Shown here in pieces: positions 44,764 to 52,602 of a stretch of DNA of 64,000 nt. Origin of the DNA: Chlorogloeopsis fritschii PCC 6912 (GTDB lineage: Bacteria > Cyanobacteriota > Cyanobacteriia > Cyanobacteriales > Nostocaceae); contig NZ_AJLN01000078.1 of assembly GCF_000317285.1 (NCBI RefSeq), forward strand, positions 34,526 to 98,525. The letters are read 5' to 3'. Below the pieces are notes generated by a model. The model did not search any database. It saw only the letters and a program-made list of their open reading frames with translations, and was not told the DNA's origin. Position 1 is the stretch's first letter. Each line of letters opens with the position of its first letter. The translations under genes were made by a program, and so were the position numbers.

Positions 44764-45647
44764 TACTTTTTCAACTCCGTAGAATCTTGATTATTTTTTT
44801 CCTGCTGTCGAAGCAAGAAAACATAGAACAAAGTGAATACTATGACTTGAATCATGCCAAATATGAGAGAACCATCACCCTCGTGCCAGTAATTAAACGC
44901 TTGCAGGTTCTTCTGTGCAGATATTACAGCTAAGAGAGAAACTCGTATCCCGTTGATAATAAATCCCAAGGCGATCGCCATAACCAGCACTAAAGTTCTC
45001 TGTTTGCGATGAATGGGAAATACTAGCAAACAAATCACAGCAATGCCCAGCAGATAGCAGATGGATTCGATGCCTGAACATGCTGAATAAACCTTGACAC
45101 TTCCTGTTGGTAAATTTATGAAAACTCCCTGTAGGGATACTTCAAAACCAGAGTACCAAAGCAGAAAAGCTGAAAATTTGGCTGTCAAGGGAGAAATATC
45201 AAACAGAGATGATAGCACTAACTTTGGGATGCCGAGAAAAAATAGGATAGTTAGTTCCTGCCAATATTGCTTTAAACCTTTAAAACCAGAAGCTAATAAA
45301 CCAACAGCTAAACCAGAAATCAATGGTGACACGCGAAGAAAAATTTCTAGTAAGTCACCATGACCAAGAGTAGCACTTTGCCAAAGTACAACACCAATTA
45401 ACAATCCACCTAAAACGCTGGGAAAAATTCCACTTTCAAAATCAAGACTATGGCGTTTGTCTCCAAGTAGAGAAGCTACAGCTAACAAAAACAGTACACT
45501 CATTCCTACTTGAGCAACATCTCCAGATTTCCAAGTCAGAGTTAGGTTAATTGCAATTAAACCGGCTCCTATTCCTAATAGCCATAACTGAGTATTTTTT
45601 GGTGATTTAACTTTGGTGAATGGAATCGTTTTACATTTAGATGTCAT
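44763..45647 (-). CDS. Cyanoexosortase A
   Basis: 294-residue multi-pass membrane protein of the exosortase family, thought to process PEP-CTERM-type proteins and anchor them to the surface or exopolysaccharide. About eight hydrophobic helices. The three catalytic-looking residues are present: Cys in VYSACSGIESICYLL, Arg in GFIINGIRVSLLAV and His in NYWHEGDGSLIFGM. The order and spacing match the cyanobacterial type (TIGR03763-like, from memory). It is followed by a truncated partner gene. No PEP-CTERM substrate gene was noticed in this window. Confidence 0.87.
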   Translation of the reverse strand: MTSKCKTIPFTKVKSPKNTQLWLLGIGAGLIAINLTLTWKSGDVAQVGMSVLFLLAVASLLGDKRHSLDFESGIFPSVLGGLLIGVVLWQSATLGHGDLLEIFLRVSPLISGLAVGLLASGFKGLKQYWQELTILFFLGIPKLVLSSLFDISPLTAKFSAFLLWYSGFEVSLQGVFINLPTGSVKVYSACSGIESICYLLGIAVICLLVFPIHRKQRTLVLVMAIALGFIINGIRVSLLAVISAQKNLQAFNYWHEGDGSLIFGMIQVIVFTLFYVFLLRQQEKNNQDSTELKK

Positions 45648-46139
45648 TGAACTAACTGCGATCGCAACATCAAGTCGAATAGTAAAGTATGCGCATAGCT
45701 GTGTTCACCCCCACTTTAAGCAAGCGTAAGTGTAGCTTAACTGGGCATACCCAGCAGCACCAATCAGTCATTGGCACTTAATTACTTAGTTGTTTTTTTA
45801 CTTCACTTGTTAATTTAAGTTTCAGTAATTATCCCACAATAATATGTGACTAGTGATAATTTTAACTTTGTCAAAACTTTATCATTGGTTTTGACTAGAC
45901 TTGATGAAATCTTTAATTTTATTTAAGAAAGCAGTAAGCCACAAAACTCCAGATTCTTTGGGATTTACCAATGAATAATTAGTAATATCGTATTGTAATA
46001 ATTCTGTAAAGTTTATATTCTCTTAATTCTGTAAAATGTATTTAATATCACATTAAATTGTAGCGTAGTAGTCTTGATTATAGATAGTGTAGGTAACAAT
46101 GGCATCAAAAATCATATTCGATGACGTAGTATTTTAAAA
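45648..46139. other. Intergenic region upstream of the cyanoexosortase gene
   Basis: About 490 bases with no gene recognised, between the cyanoexosortase start and the next terminator. It holds a small hairpin (CTGGG CATA CCCAG, about 45739-45752), a GTAAGTGTAGCTT phrase and an AT-rich right half. Any exosortase promoter must lie at its left end, not identified. Confidence 0.35.
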
Positions 46140-46168
46140 GCAAAAAAGGTGGGATTTTACCCACCTTT
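46140..46168 (-). terminator. Terminator of the 46193-46705 gene
   Basis: AAAGGTGGG (46145-46153) and CCCACCTTT (46160-46168) form a 9-bp stem with a 6-base loop. Read leftwards it is followed by TTTTTTGCTTTT, a good U tract, and it lies 25 bases after the stop of the leftward gene. Confidence 0.75.
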
Positions 46169-46192
46169 GGTTATTATCCACACTTATCTAAC

Positions 46193-46705
46193 TTACTTAC
46201 GACCGCCCAACCACTTAGCTGCCGCCAATCCCAAAATTGCTCCGACGATAGGATTGCTGAGAAACTTCATAATCGCGGGTTGCTCTGCTAGTACTTCCCG
46301 GAAAACATCGGGATGGTTGTGATAAGCAAAAGAGGCAAGTTTGCTTACATCATCAGCATTCATGCGGTTGGGGTGATGGGTGGAAAGCCCTAATTGTTGC
46401 TCTAGATGGCGCTCATCCAGCCCTCTTTGCTTGAAGTGCTTGAAGAAGGCGCGTGCTACATCATCTCTTTCATTTGGTTTAATATTAGCGATCGCCTTTT
46501 GTAGTTCAGGCTCCATTTGGCTGGGAGGAATGCGCTCTGGATGTAAGGAGCGTTCAAACATTTGGCGACGTTGATCTAACGTGGTACGTTGAGCAAAATC
46601 ATCAAAGTTTTGATACTCCTCGGTTGAAACATCATCGAGGGATTCGGTATTTCCTTGAGCCAAATCTCTCATAATTTGGCGTTTGTACTCATCGCTGCTA
46701 GTCAC
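46193..46705 (-). CDS. Conserved protein of unknown function with a C-terminal hydrophobic tail
   Basis: 170 residues, no recognised domain. It is soluble and charged up to about residue 145 (SDEYKRQIMRDLAQGNTESL, RSLHPERIPPSQMEPELQ, DERHLEQQLGLSTHHPN), then has a short glycine/alanine helix (NPIVGAILGLAAAKWLGGRK) that could insert into a membrane. The GTG start at 46705 has GGAG nine bases upstream. It is followed by a clear terminator and preceded by the lipoprotein gene on the same strand with a gap of about 75 bases. A family of stress-linked proteins is possible but not shown. Confidence 0.6.
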   Translation of the reverse strand: MTSSDEYKRQIMRDLAQGNTESLDDVSTEEYQNFDDFAQRTTLDQRRQMFERSLHPERIPPSQMEPELQKAIANIKPNERDDVARAFFKHFKQRGLDERHLEQQLGLSTHHPNRMNADDVSKLASFAYHNHPDVFREVLAEQPAIMKFLSNPIVGAILGLAAAKWLGGRK

Positions 46706-46781
46706 TTTACTAATCTCCTTATTGCTGATCGTGAATCGCTAATAGCTAACTTTTAATTGCGGTGAATATTAGCTATTAACC

Positions 46782-47216
46782 CTACGTGTACTGAACCTGA
46801 TTGGATTGAACATCATAGCGAGCTGTCAAAATCAGCTGCTTGTCTGGTGCATAAATCAAAACTGTCAAATCTTGATTGGGAAAGTTCTTCCGGAAACCTT
46901 CAACTAGGGATCTTGCTAAAGTACGCACTTCATTGGGGCGCACTTGTGGAGAAATCACAACACCTAGCTTGTTGTTGTCACGCACATAAACATCTTTAAC
47001 TAAACCCCTAGATGTTTGCACAACCCAATTACCAAAACTTTGCCCAGCAGGGGTATTTCCTCGCTCTAATTGTGCGGCTACATCCCGACCAACTCCGGGT
47101 GGAGTTGTGGTACGGTCAACTTGAGCGACATTACCACCGCAGGCGGTAGTAATTGTTAGAACTAAAATCAAAACAAAAGCCGTTAAAATTTTACGACTCT
47201 GCTGTAGCAGATTCAT
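46782..47216 (-). CDS. Conserved cyanobacterial lipoprotein of unknown function
   Basis: 144 residues. It has a signal peptide with lipobox ending TITTAC-G (Cys near residue 26), then a polar, exposed region. Conserved-looking text includes WVVQTSRGLVKDVYVRDNNK and EVRTLARSLVEGFRKNFPNQ, giving an alpha/beta look. The ATG at 47216 has a strong AAAGGAGGT site upstream. It lies upstream of the 46193 gene, possibly the same operon. A cell-surface or periplasmic role is inferred from the lipobox only. Confidence 0.7.
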   Translation of the reverse strand: MNLLQQSRKILTAFVLILVLTITTACGGNVAQVDRTTTPPGVGRDVAAQLERGNTPAGQSFGNWVVQTSRGLVKDVYVRDNNKLGVVISPQVRPNEVRTLARSLVEGFRKNFPNQDLTVLIYAPDKQLILTARYDVQSNQVQYT

Positions 47217-47390
47217 TCTGATTACCTCCTTTAAAAACTATTGCCACACTAGACCTTATTTATTGTTATTTTCAAAGATTTGAATTGATAATTCTTGTCT
47301 TTATATGAGGTCTAGACAATCATTAATTAATATGGGAGCACTTTCTTTAAAATTAACCCTCATACTCAAGAAATAATTATGAGATGAAAT

Positions 47391-47412
47391 AAAAAGCCCG
47401 CTTACGCGGACT
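47391..47412 (-). terminator. Probable terminator after the CsbD gene
   Basis: Read leftwards, AAGTCCGC, a GTAA loop and GCGGGCTT pair with one wobble, followed by TTTTATTTC. It is about 125 bases after the CsbD stop. Beside it lies another imperfect hairpin, ACCGCGC/GCGCGTT (about 47421-47445). The rest of the 320-base gap shows no gene. Confidence 0.6.
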
Positions 47413-47536
47413 TCTAAGAAACCGCGCATCTATTAAGCGCGTTTAGTTAGTAGTTCTGGTAATTCGGGTAATTTTCTAAAGTGAGAGTGCACCCTGTTTA
47501 ACCTCGTTGAATTCTTGAACTTGAAGAAAATTAATT

Positions 47537-47719
47537 CTAGTCAAGCTTTTTCTTGATATTGTCTTTTACGTCTTCAGTTGCATGACGTACTTCACTTTCT
47601 GCTTGTTTAGCTTTTCCTTCTGCTTTATCTTCTGGATCGCCAGTCACATTTCCCCATGCTTCTTGAGCTTTACCTTCTACATTTTTAGCTGTAGCTTTTG
47701 CTCTATCTTCTAAACTCAT
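47537..47719 (-). CDS. CsbD family stress protein
   Basis: 60 residues, hydrophilic, helical, rich in Lys/Glu/Ala (SLEDRAKATAKNVEGKAQEA, GNVTGDPEDKAEGKAKQAES). This is the CsbD pattern, small general-stress proteins of unknown molecular action. The frame extends upstream by 12 residues, but the ATG at 47719 has GGAG with 7-A spacing before it. It has its own leftward terminator and appears to be a single-gene unit. Confidence 0.88.
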   Translation of the reverse strand: MSLEDRAKATAKNVEGKAQEAWGNVTGDPEDKAEGKAKQAESEVRHATEDVKDNIKKKLD

Positions 47720-47945
47720 TTTTTTTCTCCTTATATTTATTGAATTTATCTTCAAAGTTGTTAATTCAACTTTGTTTTGTGATTACATTTACAAATTAAC
47801 TGATTACTTTTGTTATAGCCTTCCGCCATAGGATATATTATCGCTCTATGCTAAAAGAGATAGAAAATTAGATCCGGGGATCAATTAGTAATTATTGCTA
47901 AATATCGATAAATATCAACTATTAACTACCATTAAATCAATAAAA

Positions 47946-47970
47946 AACCCGGTTTTTTAAGAACCGGGTT
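47946..47970 (-). terminator. Terminator after the SGIRPI-repeat gene
   Basis: AACCCGGTT (47946-47954) and AACCGGGTT (47962-47970) form a 9-bp stem. Read leftwards it is followed by TTTTTATTG. It lies about 43 bases after the stop of the leftward repeat-protein gene. Confidence 0.75.
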
Positions 47971-48012
47971 CAGAAAGTTATGGGTATTATTTTTTATCTA
48001 TCTAATCTCTAT

Positions 48013-48477
48013 CTAATCTAGAAAACCCATCAAATATTGAGAATCATCAATCTCATTTGATGCTACCGGACGATTACCCATTACAGAGTAGGTTTCAGAA
48101 ATTACCAGTGAACTGGAAGCGATCGGGCGAATTCCCGATAAATTCATGCTGTCAACTACTTGAATAGTGTTTGCAGCAATGGGACGTATACCCATGATGT
48201 TCATTGTCTCTACAACTTGTAAGTTACTGGCAGAAATCGGACGTATGCCAGAAATTGAGACAGTTTCCGCAACCTCCAAGTCACTAGCACCAATCGGACG
48301 TATACCAGAAACAGCGAGGTTGTCACGGACTTCGAGTTTACCTGGCGAATCTAGCTGCACTGGTTGCTTCGTATTTGAGTTTTGACCCTGGTTATTTTCA
48401 AGTTCCACAGTATCCCCCTTTAACTTTGCACGTTTTTGCCGAGGACTGACTCCTTTGCCAGTGCTGCTCATAGTCAT
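48013..48477 (-). CDS. Protein with five 19-residue SGIRPI repeats, unknown function
   Basis: 154 residues. After a basic, low-complexity N terminus (SPRQKRAKLKGDTVELENNQ, then Gln/Asn/Ser-rich), five consecutive 19-residue units follow, each near xSGIRPIxASxLxVxET (for example VSISGIRPISASNLQVVET, MNLSGIRPIASSSLVISET). The last unit is degenerate and ends YLMGFLD. The hydrophobic/polar alternation suggests a beta-solenoid or beta-strand stack. No signal peptide or membrane helix. The family is unfamiliar to me. ATG 48477 or 48471. Confidence 0.7.
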   Translation of the reverse strand: MTMSSTGKGVSPRQKRAKLKGDTVELENNQGQNSNTKQPVQLDSPGKLEVRDNLAVSGIRPIGASDLEVAETVSISGIRPISASNLQVVETMNIMGIRPIAANTIQVVDSMNLSGIRPIASSSLVISETYSVMGNRPVASNEIDDSQYLMGFLD

Positions 48478-48745
48478 AAATCACACACCTCTAAATTATT
48501 AAGGAATTTTTAGAATATTTTTGAGAAGTCAAAATTTTCCTAATATATTTAGAGTTTAACTTTAAAAAACATTCTATATGTATAACTTTATTTAAAAGCT
48601 ATACATAAGTCTTATTAATATTAAAGCTTTTTGCAATAAATTAAGAGATATTAAAATAATTTTTCAGTGTGATAAAGATGTGCATTGTGATTTGGTCAAA
48701 GTATGTATTCGCTACTATAAGGTTGGGTATCTATAGCAAAACTGT

Positions 48746-50743
48746 ATGACAGAATTTTGTCTTCAAGCTCCCTTTAGTCCAACAGGCGATCAACCCCAAG
48801 CGATCGCTCAACTTGCAGCAAGTATTCAAGCAGGTCATCATTATCAAACATTACTAGGAGCTACGGGAACCGGGAAGACATTCACGATCGCATCAGTAAT
48901 TGAGAAAGTTGGCAAACCGACTCTAGTTCTGGCACATAACAAAACTCTGGCTGCCCAGCTGTGTAACGAGTTGCGGGAGTTTTTTCCTAAGAACGCTGTT
49001 GAGTATTTCGTGAGTTACTACGATTATTATCAGCCAGAGGCTTATATTCCTGTTACTGATACGTATATTGAAAAAACCGCTTCAATTAACGATGAGATTG
49101 ATATGTTGCGGCACTCGGCAACGCGATCGCTGTTCGAGCGTCGTGATGTGATTGTAGTTGCTTCAATTAGCTGTATCTACGGCTTGGGAATTCCTGCCGA
49201 ATACCTCAAAGCTGCGATACCCTTCCAAGTGGGAATGGAAGTTAATCAACGGGAGATTTTACGAGATTTAGCATCGGTACAGTACAGTCGCAACGATTTG
49301 GAAATTGGCAGGGGAAGATTTCGGGTTCGGGGTGATGTGCTGGAAATTGGCCCGGCGTATGAAGATCGTATTATTCGGATTGAGTTCTTTGGCGATGAAA
49401 TAGACGCTATCCGTTATGTCGATCCGGTAACAGGTGAAATTCTCCAGAGTTTGCAAGCAGTGAATCTTTACCCTGCACGTCACTTTGTCACCCCAGAAGA
49501 CAGGTTAGAAGAAGCTTGTGATGCGATCGCTCAAGAATTAAAAGAGCGCAAAGCCGAATTAGAGGCGGCAGGAAAATTACTAGAAGCGCAACGTATAGAT
49601 CAGCGGACACGCTATGACTTAGAAATGCTCCGAGAAGTCGGTTACTGCAACGGTGTCGAAAACTATTCCCGTCACTTAGCAGGAAGACTAGCAGGAGAAC
49701 CGCCAGAGTGTTTGGTTGATTATTTCCCTAAAGATTGGCTGTTGGTAATCGATGAATCTCACGTCACTGTGCCGCAAATTCGCGGTATGTACAACGGCGA
49801 TCAAGCTAGGAAAAAAGTATTAATAGAGCATGGTTTTCGCTTACCTAGTGCTGCCGATAACCGCCCTTTGAAAGCAGAAGAATTTTGGGCAAAGGTAAAT
49901 CAATGTGTTTTTGTTTCTGCGACTCCAGGAGACTGGGAAATAGAAGTTTCTCAAGATCATGTGATAGAGCAAATTATTCGCCCCACTGGTGTAATAGATC
50001 CAGAAATTATTGTTCGTCCGACAGAAGGGCAAATTGATGATTTGTTAGGTGAAATCAAAGATAGGGTAGATCTCCACGAGCGGGTGTTGGTGACAACCTT
50101 AACAAAGCGCATGGCGGAAGATTTAACCGAGTACCTGCAAGAAAATAGTATTCGGGTGAGGTATTTGCATTCAGAAATTAATTCCATTGAAAGAATCGAA
50201 ATTATCCAAGACTTACGCGATGCTAAGTTTGATGTCTTAGTTGGTGTGAACTTACTGCGAGAAGGATTAGACTTACCGGAAGTTTCCTTAGTGGCAATTT
50301 TAGATGCAGACAAAGAGGGTTTTTTACGTGCAGAGCGTTCTTTAATTCAAACTATCGGCAGAGCAGCACGTCACATTCGCGGACAAGCAATTATGTATGC
50401 CGATAACCTCACCGATAGCATGATTAAAGCTATTGATGAAACAGAGCGCCGTCGCGGTATTCAAATGGCATACAACCGGATGCACGGAATTACACCGCAA
50501 CCAATAGTCAAGAAATCGAGTAACGCAATTTTATCTTTCTTGGAAGTATCGCGAAGGTTGAATGCTCAAGAGTTAGAAACAGTCGAGCAACATATAGATG
50601 AATTGCCGTTAGAAAACATTCCAGAATTGATTACTCAACTAGAAGCACAGATGAAAGAAGCGGCGAAGAAATTAGAATTTGAGGAGGCGGCAAAGTTACG
50701 CGATCGCATTAAGCATCTGCGTGATAAGTTAGTGGGAAGGTAA
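48746..50743 (+). CDS. uvrB: UvrABC system protein B
   Basis: 665-residue DNA-damage recognition helicase of nucleotide-excision repair. It loads on DNA with UvrA and directs UvrC. The Walker A box GATGTGKT lies at about residues 38-45, the beta-hairpin with [12 protein letters not shown] at about 92-103, DESHVTVPQ near 335, and helicase motif [14 protein letters not shown] near 540. The C-terminal UVR motif that binds UvrC ([18 protein letters not shown]) is intact. The length is standard. It is a single-gene unit followed by a large palindrome. Confidence 0.97.
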   Translation: MTEFCLQAPFSPTGDQPQAIAQLAASIQAGHHYQTLLGATGTGKTFTIASVIEKVGKPTLVLAHNKTLAAQLCNELREFFPKNAVEYFVSYYDYYQPEAYIPVTDTYIEKTASINDEIDMLRHSATRSLFERRDVIVVASISCIYGLGIPAEYLKAAIPFQVGMEVNQREILRDLASVQYSRNDLEIGRGRFRVRGDVLEIGPAYEDRIIRIEFFGDEIDAIRYVDPVTGEILQSLQAVNLYPARHFVTPEDRLEEACDAIAQELKERKAELEAAGKLLEAQRIDQRTRYDLEMLREVGYCNGVENYSRHLAGRLAGEPPECLVDYFPKDWLLVIDESHVTVPQIRGMYNGDQARKKVLIEHGFRLPSAADNRPLKAEEFWAKVNQCVFVSATPGDWEIEVSQDHVIEQIIRPTGVIDPEIIVRPTEGQIDDLLGEIKDRVDLHERVLVTTLTKRMAEDLTEYLQENSIRVRYLHSEINSIERIEIIQDLRDAKFDVLVGVNLLREGLDLPEVSLVAILDADKEGFLRAERSLIQTIGRAARHIRGQAIMYADNLTDSMIKAIDETERRRGIQMAYNRMHGITPQPIVKKSSNAILSFLEVSRRLNAQELETVEQHIDELPLENIPELITQLEAQMKEAAKKLEFEEAAKLRDRIKHLRDKLVGR

Positions 50744-50819
50744 GCTAAACAAAAGTTAGATCTTTGGCAGACATAGGTATCCGTAATTATCTTTCCTTTT
50801 TCCTGCTTCCATCTAGACC

Positions 50820-50873
50820 CCCGCAATTCCCCCACCGCCAACGCTTCGCGTGTGGCGGTGGGGGAATTGCGGG
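50820..50873. repeat. Large perfect palindrome next to the TnpB element
   Basis: A 21-base arm at 50820-50840 (CCCGCAATTCCCCCACCGCC plus A) is the exact complement of 50853-50873. The 12-base middle (ACGCTTCGCGTG) itself contains ACGC/GCGT. It is G/C-rich against an AT-rich background. It lies about 75 bases after uvrB and just before the second hairpin. Confidence 0.85.
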
Positions 50874-50907
50874 ACAATCTTGGGGGTTCAATGCCCCTAA
50901 GATTGTC
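50873..50907. terminator. Second hairpin abutting the palindrome
   Basis: GACAATCTT (50873-50881) pairs with AAGATTGTC (50899-50907), with GGGGG (50882-50886) opposite CCCC (50894-50897) and an 8-base loop region. It lies just after the stop of the leftward RHH gene and could terminate it or form the left end of the mobile element. Confidence 0.55.
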
Positions 50908-50910
50908 AAA

Positions 50911-51051
50911 TCAAGGCTTTTTAATCTTCTTTTTAAGACTACGGATAAATTCACGGATTACCTCTGTTTGAGTTCTATTCTCTTGCTGACAGTAATTTTT
51001 AAGGATTTCTAATTCTTGTTCTGGAAGTCTGATATCTATGCGTGTAGTCAT
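50911..51051 (-). CDS. Ribbon-helix-helix protein, divergent to tnpB
   Basis: 46 residues with a strand (TTRIDIRLPEQELEILKNYC) and helices ending EVIREFIRSLKKKIKKP, the CopG/Arc-type RHH pattern used by small DNA-binding regulators and antitoxins. ATG 51051 is used; a longer 61-residue frame starts at 51096 inside the tnpB promoter zone. It is divergent from tnpB with starts about 35 bases apart, so it may repress the element. Confidence 0.7.
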   Translation of the reverse strand: MTTRIDIRLPEQELEILKNYCQQENRTQTEVIREFIRSLKKKIKKP

Positions 51052-51085
51052 ACAAATGTACGGATTAATGCTGTACAATATTTGT

Positions 51086-52345
51086 ATGTTACTCACTTAC
51101 CAGTACAAACTCAATCCCACACCAGAACAGGTTGTCACGATGGAAACCTGGGGTGAGTTACTGCGTCGTCACTATAACTATGCGTTAGGGCAAAGACTTG
51201 ATTGGTTGAACCGCACAAGGTCACAAATTGACCGTTGCAGTTTGATTTATGAACCAATTGGTGAGATACCGCAAAAAGTTGATTACTACACACAAGCGTC
51301 TGACCTCAAACAAACTAAACAACTGTTTCCTGAATACGAAAATATCTACGCCGACTGTCAACAACAAAACCTCATGAGGTTAGACAAGTCTTGGAAACGG
51401 TGGTTAATTCCTGACAAGAATGGGAAAAGGGGAGGACGTCCACGATTTAAAAAACGTGGCGAAATTTGCTCGTTCACGTTTCCGCGTGTCAACTGTGCCA
51501 AAGCTGGCGCACATCTAACAGGTAATACTCTCAAGCTTTCTAAGATTGGTGAAATTAATGTTATTCTGCATCGCCCAATTCCAGATGGGTTTGAAATTAA
51601 ACAGGCAACTATTCTGAAAAAAGCTGATGGTTGGTATGTCAGTTTTTCTTTGGAAGATAAAAGCGTACCCACTGCATTACCTATTGATGAAATTAAAACT
51701 GCTACTGGCATAGATGTCGGGCTAGAGAAATTTTTAACAACTGCTGATGGGCAGAGCATTGAAGTGCCACAGTATTACCGCAAGGCTCAGGCAACTTTAG
51801 CTCGTCAACAACGTAAACTTGCAAGGTCTACCAAGGGGTCTAAGAACTACCACTCGTCAGTTAACAAGGTAGCAAGACTGCATTTGCACGTTGCAAGACA
51901 AAGGAAAGAGTTTCATTATCAAGTTGCTCATTGGTTGGTTAATTCCTATGACTTAATTGTTTTTGAAAACCTGAACATTAAGGGATTAGCTAGAACACGA
52001 CTAGCTAAGTCGATACTTGATGTCGCTTGGGGCGCATTCCTCCAAATTATGCAAGCAGTAGCGGTAAGACGCGGCAAGCATACGCAAGGCGTTGACCCCA
52101 GAGGGACAAGTATCAATTGTTCTGGTTGTGGCGCGAGGGTTGAAAAAACTCTTGCAGTTCGTGTTCATAGTTGTTCTTGTGGGTTGGTTATTGACCGTGA
52201 CTGGAACAGCGCACTCAACCTGTTAAAACTTGGGTCGGTTGGACTACCGATTCCTGGCTGTGGAGGCTTAGGGAATACCCAGCCTATGAAACAGCAAGTC
52301 TCGTTTGTGAATCCGAGATGCTCCCGCTACACTGCTTGCAGTTAG
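51086..52345 (+). CDS. tnpB: TnpB, RNA-guided nuclease of IS605-type elements
   Basis: 419-residue RuvC-like nuclease. TnpB proteins are guided by a right-end RNA to cut target DNA and maintain their element. The N-terminal region starts LLTYQYKLNPTPEQ. The three RuvC catalytic sites are seen in TGIDVGLEKFL (Asp), IVFENLNIKGL (Glu) and CGLVIDRDWNSALNLL (Asp). The zinc-finger cysteines are in CSGCG and HSCSCG. ATG 51086 is used; the frame extends to 51038. The stop codon lies inside the right-end hairpin, as is typical when the guide RNA overlaps the gene end. No TnpA is adjacent. Confidence 0.93.
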   Translation: MLLTYQYKLNPTPEQVVTMETWGELLRRHYNYALGQRLDWLNRTRSQIDRCSLIYEPIGEIPQKVDYYTQASDLKQTKQLFPEYENIYADCQQQNLMRLDKSWKRWLIPDKNGKRGGRPRFKKRGEICSFTFPRVNCAKAGAHLTGNTLKLSKIGEINVILHRPIPDGFEIKQATILKKADGWYVSFSLEDKSVPTALPIDEIKTATGIDVGLEKFLTTADGQSIEVPQYYRKAQATLARQQRKLARSTKGSKNYHSSVNKVARLHLHVARQRKEFHYQVAHWLVNSYDLIVFENLNIKGLARTRLAKSILDVAWGAFLQIMQAVAVRRGKHTQGVDPRGTSINCSGCGARVEKTLAVRVHSCSCGLVIDRDWNSALNLLKLGSVGLPIPGCGGLGNTQPMKQQVSFVNPRCSRYTACS

Positions 52346-52348
52346 CGG
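52262..52348 (+). ncRNA. Probable omega/reRNA scaffold at the 3' end of tnpB
   Basis: Three hairpins in 87 bases: GGCT TA GGG AATA CCC AGCC (52265-52284), TCTCG/CGAGA (52299-52318), and CCGCTA-c-ACTGC TT GCAGT-TAGCGG (52324-52348, containing the tnpB stop). This is the place and kind of structure expected for the guide-RNA scaffold, with the guide lying in the flanking DNA beyond the right end. Exact transcript ends are unknown. Confidence 0.6.
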
Positions 52349-52407
52349 TGAGAGTTGTCACGCTACCTGATACATCACTCAACAGGAACGGATGATTAAA
52401 ATCCTAC

Positions 52408-52445
52408 GTCAGGTGCTACAACAGTTGTCTGACAGAGATTTTTGA
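52408..52445 (+). terminator. Terminator-like hairpin after the element
   Basis: GTCAG (52408-52412) and CTGAC (52429-52433) enclose a second stem, ACAAC/GTTGT (52418-52428), with a 5-base bulge, followed by AGAGATTTTT. It could end transcripts from tnpB. Confidence 0.45.
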
Positions 52446-52602
52446 GGTGAAAATGTGTAAGCTACGCGATCGCTGACTTGCAGATACAAAAAAAATTTCT
52501 ACAATAGCTAAAAAAGAAAAATAGTAACTGTTGCACATCTTCCTAGAATAGCTAGGTGGTTACAGATACTTTTTGACTATCTTGTGTAAAGTTCTTGTAT
52601 TT

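Larger units (their letters stand above)
50815..52380 (+). mobile_element. IS605-type element without tnpA (IS1341-like), boundaries approximate
   Basis: Contains tnpB, a divergent small RHH gene and terminal hairpins, but no TnpA/Y1-HUH transposase within or near it, so it probably depends on a partner in trans. The ends are inferred only from the palindrome on the left and the hairpin cluster on the right; no flanking target repeat was verified. Confidence 0.55.
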
